From CAYUEQ01 sp964443805 (GTDB taxonomy: Bacteria; Bacillota_I; Bacilli_A; RF39; UBA660): a stretch of DNA of 8,390 nucleotides. The stretch covers positions 1 to 8,390 of the forward strand of contig CAYUEQ010000042.1 of NCBI GenBank assembly GCA_964443805.1, in the 5' to 3' direction. Shown in pieces: positions 6,368-8,390 of the stretch. The first letter of the stretch is position 1, and each line of letters begins with the position of its first letter. The notes under the pieces are model-generated. The model was not told the DNA's origin. It worked only from the letters and a program-made list of their open reading frames with translations, and did not search any database. The position numbers and the translations under genes are program-made.

Positions 6368-7354
6368 TTAGAAGTTATTACTTAGAACTTTTTTATTTAT
6401 TGACCTAATTTTATTATTTTTAAGTTTATCTTTAATTTTTTTTTGTATACATTTATATTTACTTTCGTCAAATATTTGAGCAGTAAATATTAATCCTAAT
6501 AAACTTTGTAATTCTTTTTCATTATAGTCTTCTTGTTTTAATTTTTTTGCTATCTTGTATTTAATTTTATTGGGTATAACTAATTTTTTGTTTTTTGATA
6601 TTATACATCCAGTTATTTTCTTAAAGTCGTTCGTATAATAACTTTTTGTTTTACTCATATTTATGATATGGCAATGTCTTATTACTACACTATTTATTTG
6701 TGATATTAAAAACTTTGGTATAGGAATATCACTTGATATTGTAATATCATCAACATATATTGATATTATACAATTATTATTTTTAGCAAGAAGTTCTATT
6801 TCTTCAAACATATCTATATTTGCTAAATATGACATTATGCTACTTATAGGTGAGCCTGTAGGTAAATGGTTTAATGATTTTATATTCATATCTGTAATAA
6901 AATCATTAATTTCATTAGTTGTTATTTGCTTTAATGAAACAGTAGATAAGTCTGTTAATATTTTAGCAATATCAGAATTAACTTTTAACTTTTGTTTATA
7001 AAAGTTATAAATCATTTCTCTATGAGTATTTGGAAAAAATTTTGACATATCTATTTTTAAAAAATATTTAGAATTTATATGATATAGAGCATTATCAATA
7101 TATGATTTTCCAGGTACACCAGAAAACACATTATCCTGATAATCTAATTCACAAAGATAGTTTTTTATTTTTCTTTGAATTAATTTGATATCAACATTTG
7201 GGTTTTCTATCAACCTTTTTTTTCTATTTTTTTTATCTATAAATGGTCTGTATTTTACATTGTAACTATTAAAATTTTTGACATTATAATTTAGCAAGGT
7301 CTTTAAATCCCTTTTTCTTTTGACATTATAAAGTCTACATTTCTCATATTTCAT
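6368..7354 (-). CDS. Retron-type reverse transcriptase
   Basis: The 328-residue length is typical for retron reverse transcriptases, which copy part of a partner ncRNA into msDNA. Landmarks in order are an N-terminal KKRLIENP...IQRKI block (about 46-63), NALYH (88-92, the retron NAxxH signature), LKIDMSKFF (catalytic Asp102), LPTGSPISS (164-172), YVDD (200-203, catalytic Asp202-Asp203) and KKITG (245-249, VTG-like), then a thumb-like C-terminus. There is no maturase X domain, endonuclease or integrase domain. In LPTGSPISS, Thr and Ser replace the more usual Gln and Pro of LPQGxxxSP. The N-terminus has three YNVK repeats (9-12, 23-26, 31-34). A GAGG ribosome site sits just upstream of the ATG. 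It follows a small membrane-protein gene by 73 bases and stops 11 bases from the tRNA fragment; no terminator is evident beyond it. Confidence 0.9.
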   Translation of the reverse strand: MKYEKCRLYNVKRKRDLKTLLNYNVKNFNSYNVKYRPFIDKKNRKKRLIENPNVDIKLIQRKIKNYLCELDYQDNVFSGVPGKSYIDNALYHINSKYFLKIDMSKFFPNTHREMIYNFYKQKLKVNSDIAKILTDLSTVSLKQITTNEINDFITDMNIKSLNHLPTGSPISSIMSYLANIDMFEEIELLAKNNNCIISIYVDDITISSDIPIPKFLISQINSVVIRHCHIINMSKTKSYYTNDFKKITGCIISKNKKLVIPNKIKYKIAKKLKQEDYNEKELQSLLGLIFTAQIFDESKYKCIQKKIKDKLKNNKIRSINKKVLSNNF

Positions 7355-7369
7355 ATCATTACCTCACAA

Positions 7370-7425
7370 AACAATTACTTTTGTAAAAATATCAATTTGA
7401 TAATATACTTACAAAAATAATTGTT
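7370..7425 (-). other. 18-bp hairpin between the effector gene and the RT gene
   Basis: On the minus strand AACAATTATTTTTGTAAG pairs with TTTACAAAAGTAATTGTT over 18 positions with only two G-U pairs; the 20-base loop contains a further TATC/GATA helix. It nearly fills the space between the stop of the upstream gene and the RT ribosome site. Only a short TTTT follows, so it is a weak terminator at best. It may adjust RT expression or be an RNA-processing or protein-binding site. Confidence 0.6.
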
Positions 7426-7427
7426 AA

Positions 7428-7631
7428 TTATTTAGTATGTTTTTTTATTCTCTTAGTAATTTGTTTGAATACTTGGTACCCGAAACAAACAAATACTAAG
7501 ATTTTAACGTTTAATTTTACATTAAAGTCTAGTGAAAAATCAAAACCGATACTAGCATTAAGTGTCAGTCCTAAAGATAAAGTTATCAGATATTTATAAT
7601 CGTGTATAAATTCTTTTAATTTGGATACCAT
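7428..7631 (-). CDS. Small two-helix membrane protein, putative retron effector
   Basis: The 67-residue product has two hydrophobic stretches (about residues 14-34 and 43-58), a short polar turn between them and a basic C-terminus (KQITKRIKKHTK). I recognise no named family. A strong AAGGAGG site about nine bases before the ATG supports the start. It sits directly upstream of the retron-type RT on the same strand and downstream of a structured non-coding stretch, the arrangement ncRNA-effector-RT seen in some retrons. Some known retrons (for example the Ec48 type) use two-transmembrane proteins that permeabilise the membrane after phage sensing. This protein is small for that group, so the effector role is inferred from topology and context. 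Confidence 0.65.
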   Translation of the reverse strand: MVSKLKEFIHDYKYLITLSLGLTLNASIGFDFSLDFNVKLNVKILVFVCFGYQVFKQITKRIKKHTK

Positions 7632-7639
7632 TATGATAT

Positions 7640-7962
7640 ACCTCCTTCTTTGTAATTTTGGACACTTTAGCTTTATTCCGCGGATAAAACCTAGTGCGCC
7701 CCATATTCCAAATCACAGGAGATACTATGCTAGACACTTAATATATAATTAACAATTTCCTGCCCCATACTTAATTGATATAGAGCTTGATTATACTTTT
7801 TCAATAAACAGTATAACTTACATCATTATTAATTATAATAATATAGTATGTATTGGTTAGAAAACTACTGCCGTCAAAAAGTATTGCGAAGATATAATCT
7901 TCTCGCTAATAAATTAGCCATACATGGAGCTTTGGCATAATGCCTTGAGCACCTTTAGAACT
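7640..7962 (-). ncRNA. Candidate retron ncRNA (msr-msd) and leader region
   Basis: About 320 nt between a strong promoter and the effector ribosome site contain no supportable ORF but several helices on the minus strand: a composite hairpin with GGCA-TTA-TGCC at its tip (7926-7953), GCTAA-TTTA-TTAGC (7905-7918), GCGA..AGAT-TAT-ATCT-TCGC (7886-7906), a long-range pairing 7918-7925 with 7848-7856, TTATTA/TAATAA (7826-7841) and an 8-bp pair with one G-U, ATTATACT/AGTATAAC on the + strand (7790-7817). TTAGCGAGA around 7908-7900 resembles the branching-guanosine neighbourhood of retron Ec86, with G7906 as the candidate. I found no convincing a1/a2 inverted repeat, so exact ends are unknown; 7640 is only an outer limit. 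Confidence 0.5.
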
Positions 7963-7968
7963 AGTAAA

Positions 7969-7997
7969 ATCATATCATAAAAATTTATTTTCGACAA
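7969..7997 (-). promoter_or_regulatory. Promoter of the retron cassette
   Basis: On the minus strand TTGTCG (-35, 7992-7997) and TATGAT (-10, 7969-7974) are separated by 17 bases, and a TGn extension precedes the -10. Initiation near 7962 would begin the transcript just before the first strong hairpin of the candidate ncRNA. Confidence 0.65.
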
Positions 7998-8003
7998 ATA
8001 TTT

Positions 8004-8039
8004 AAAAAAGGTTACTAAACAATATTAGTTACCTTTTTT
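8004..8039. terminator. Bidirectional terminator right of the retron
   Basis: AAAAAAGGTTACTAA (8004-8018) pairs with TTAGTTACCTTTTTT (8025-8039) with one T-T mismatch and a six-base loop. There is a T tract on either strand. On the minus strand it would end the transcript of the gene at the right edge before the retron promoter. Confidence 0.8.
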
Positions 8040-8140
8040 CTTTCTTTAAATAAGTCATTAAATAGATTATATCAAACTTAATTTTTTTTTAAAAAAACAA
8101 AACTATTTTATTTTTTTTTCTGTTTGATTCATAAATACTA

Positions 8141-8188
8141 ATCTGTTTTATCTTCAATATTTTTATATTAAAACAGATGTATTTTTTT
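8141..8188. other. 10-bp hairpin beside the right-edge gene
   Basis: ATCTGTTTTA (8141-8150) pairs perfectly with TAAAACAGAT (8169-8178). A T tract follows on the + strand (8182-8188), overlapping the minus-strand stop codon. No + strand gene is seen to need it; on the minus strand it lacks a clean T tract. The rest of 8040-8186 is homopolymer-rich AT sequence without a gene. Confidence 0.45.
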
Positions 8189-8390
8189 AATTATCATTAT
8201 TTGTTCCTTCAGGTGTTACTTCTGGAGGTAAAAATGTTTCACTTTCTTTATCTTCTGGAGTTTCTTCTTCCTCTTCATCTTCTTTTTCAATTGGCTCTAA
8301 CGTCTTAGGTTTTTCTTTTACTTCTTCATCATTTATAGGAGTATCCACTTTATCTTCAACTTCTGTTTTTTGTTTTCTACTTGTATCTAC
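8187..8390 (-). CDS. C-terminal acidic tail of a gene entering from the right (partial)
   Basis: An open minus-strand frame of 67 codons runs from the right edge to TAA at 8187-8189. The composition is low-complexity: repeated Glu, Asp, Lys, Thr and Pro, with a run of five glutamates and an end reading LPPEVTPEGTNNDN. This looks like a disordered tail, of the sort found on penicillin-binding proteins, secreted proteins and some cytoplasmic proteins; the body of the protein is outside the window, so no family can be assigned. The consistently coding-like frame and the terminators downstream support it as real. Confidence 0.65.
   Translation of the reverse strand, partial: VDTSRKQKTEVEDKVDTPINDEEVKEKPKTLEPIEKEDEEEEETPEDKESETFLPPEVTPEGTNNDN

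Noticed and set aside
6663..7001. 112-codon open frame on the + strand
   Set aside because: It lies entirely antisense to the RT core motifs, has no ribosome site, and is hydrophobic only because of the AT-rich complementary codons.
6368..7354. Group II intron maturase or diversity-generating retroelement RT
   Set aside because: The NAxxH and ITG motifs and 328-residue length fit retrons; no maturase X or endonuclease domain, no domain V-like hairpin, and no variable/template repeat pair were seen.
7672..7677. AATAAA (- strand) as the a2 partner of TTTATT before the candidate branch G
   Set aside because: Only six bases pair and the adjoining bases do not, too weak in such AT-rich DNA to call an a1/a2 helix.
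7871..7918. 15-codon ORF (MANLLARRLYLRNTF) in the candidate ncRNA
   Set aside because: There is no ribosome site, it is very short, and its bases are better explained by the two overlapping hairpins.
1..8390. Mycoplasma-type code (TGA as Trp)
   Set aside because: Tryptophan codons in the recognised genes are TGG and the PHP-ATPase ends at TGA directly where its partner gene has started.
1..8390. CRISPR array or insertion sequence
   Set aside because: No regularly spaced repeats and no transposase-like frame or terminal inverted repeats were found.

Overview
The window is very AT-rich DNA from a low-GC Gram-positive lineage (Bacillota, or a Mycoplasmatota-like relative that keeps lipoteichoic-acid synthesis). 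It uses the standard code: tryptophan is TGG, TGA terminates at least one long gene, and strong AAGGAGG-type ribosome sites occur. The species cannot be named from this sequence. Three blocks can be told apart.

Block 1 (1-2864, + strand) looks like resident chromosome. An extended -10 promoter drives an LtaS-type lipoteichoic acid synthase, translationally coupled (TAATG) to an unrecognised single-pass membrane protein. A long hairpin and an intact tRNA-Lys(CUU) follow.

Block 2 (2865-6356) is best read as a small integrated element. The 3' part of the tRNA-Lys gene, starting at the anticodon loop, is repeated at 6311-6356 (35 identical bases, then 8 of 11), giving an attL/attR-like pair 3,492 bp apart. 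Between the copies are a large PHP + ABC-ATPase protein of the TrlF-like type with intact-looking active-site residues, an overlapping 81-codon acidic gene, a small zinc-ribbon protein and a 13-16 codon ORF stub. No integrase is present, so the element would be non-autonomous or decayed. The large gene has its own promoter and a terminator-like hairpin in its leader.

Block 3 (6357-8004, - strand) is a probable retron. From its 5' end it contains a near-consensus promoter, about 330 nt of structured apparently non-coding sequence (candidate msr-msd RNA), a 67-residue protein with two predicted membrane segments, a long hairpin, and a 328-residue reverse transcriptase with NAxxH, YVDD and ITG (VTG-like) motifs. 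The reverse transcriptase ends 11 bases from the tRNA fragment. A bidirectional terminator at 8004-8039 separates this cassette from the acidic C-terminal tail of another minus-strand gene running off the right edge.

Together the window looks like a tRNA-Lys integration hotspot carrying two neighbouring candidate anti-phage modules: an integrase-less PHP-ATPase cassette and a retron with a tiny membrane protein as putative effector. The defence roles are inferences from family membership and context.
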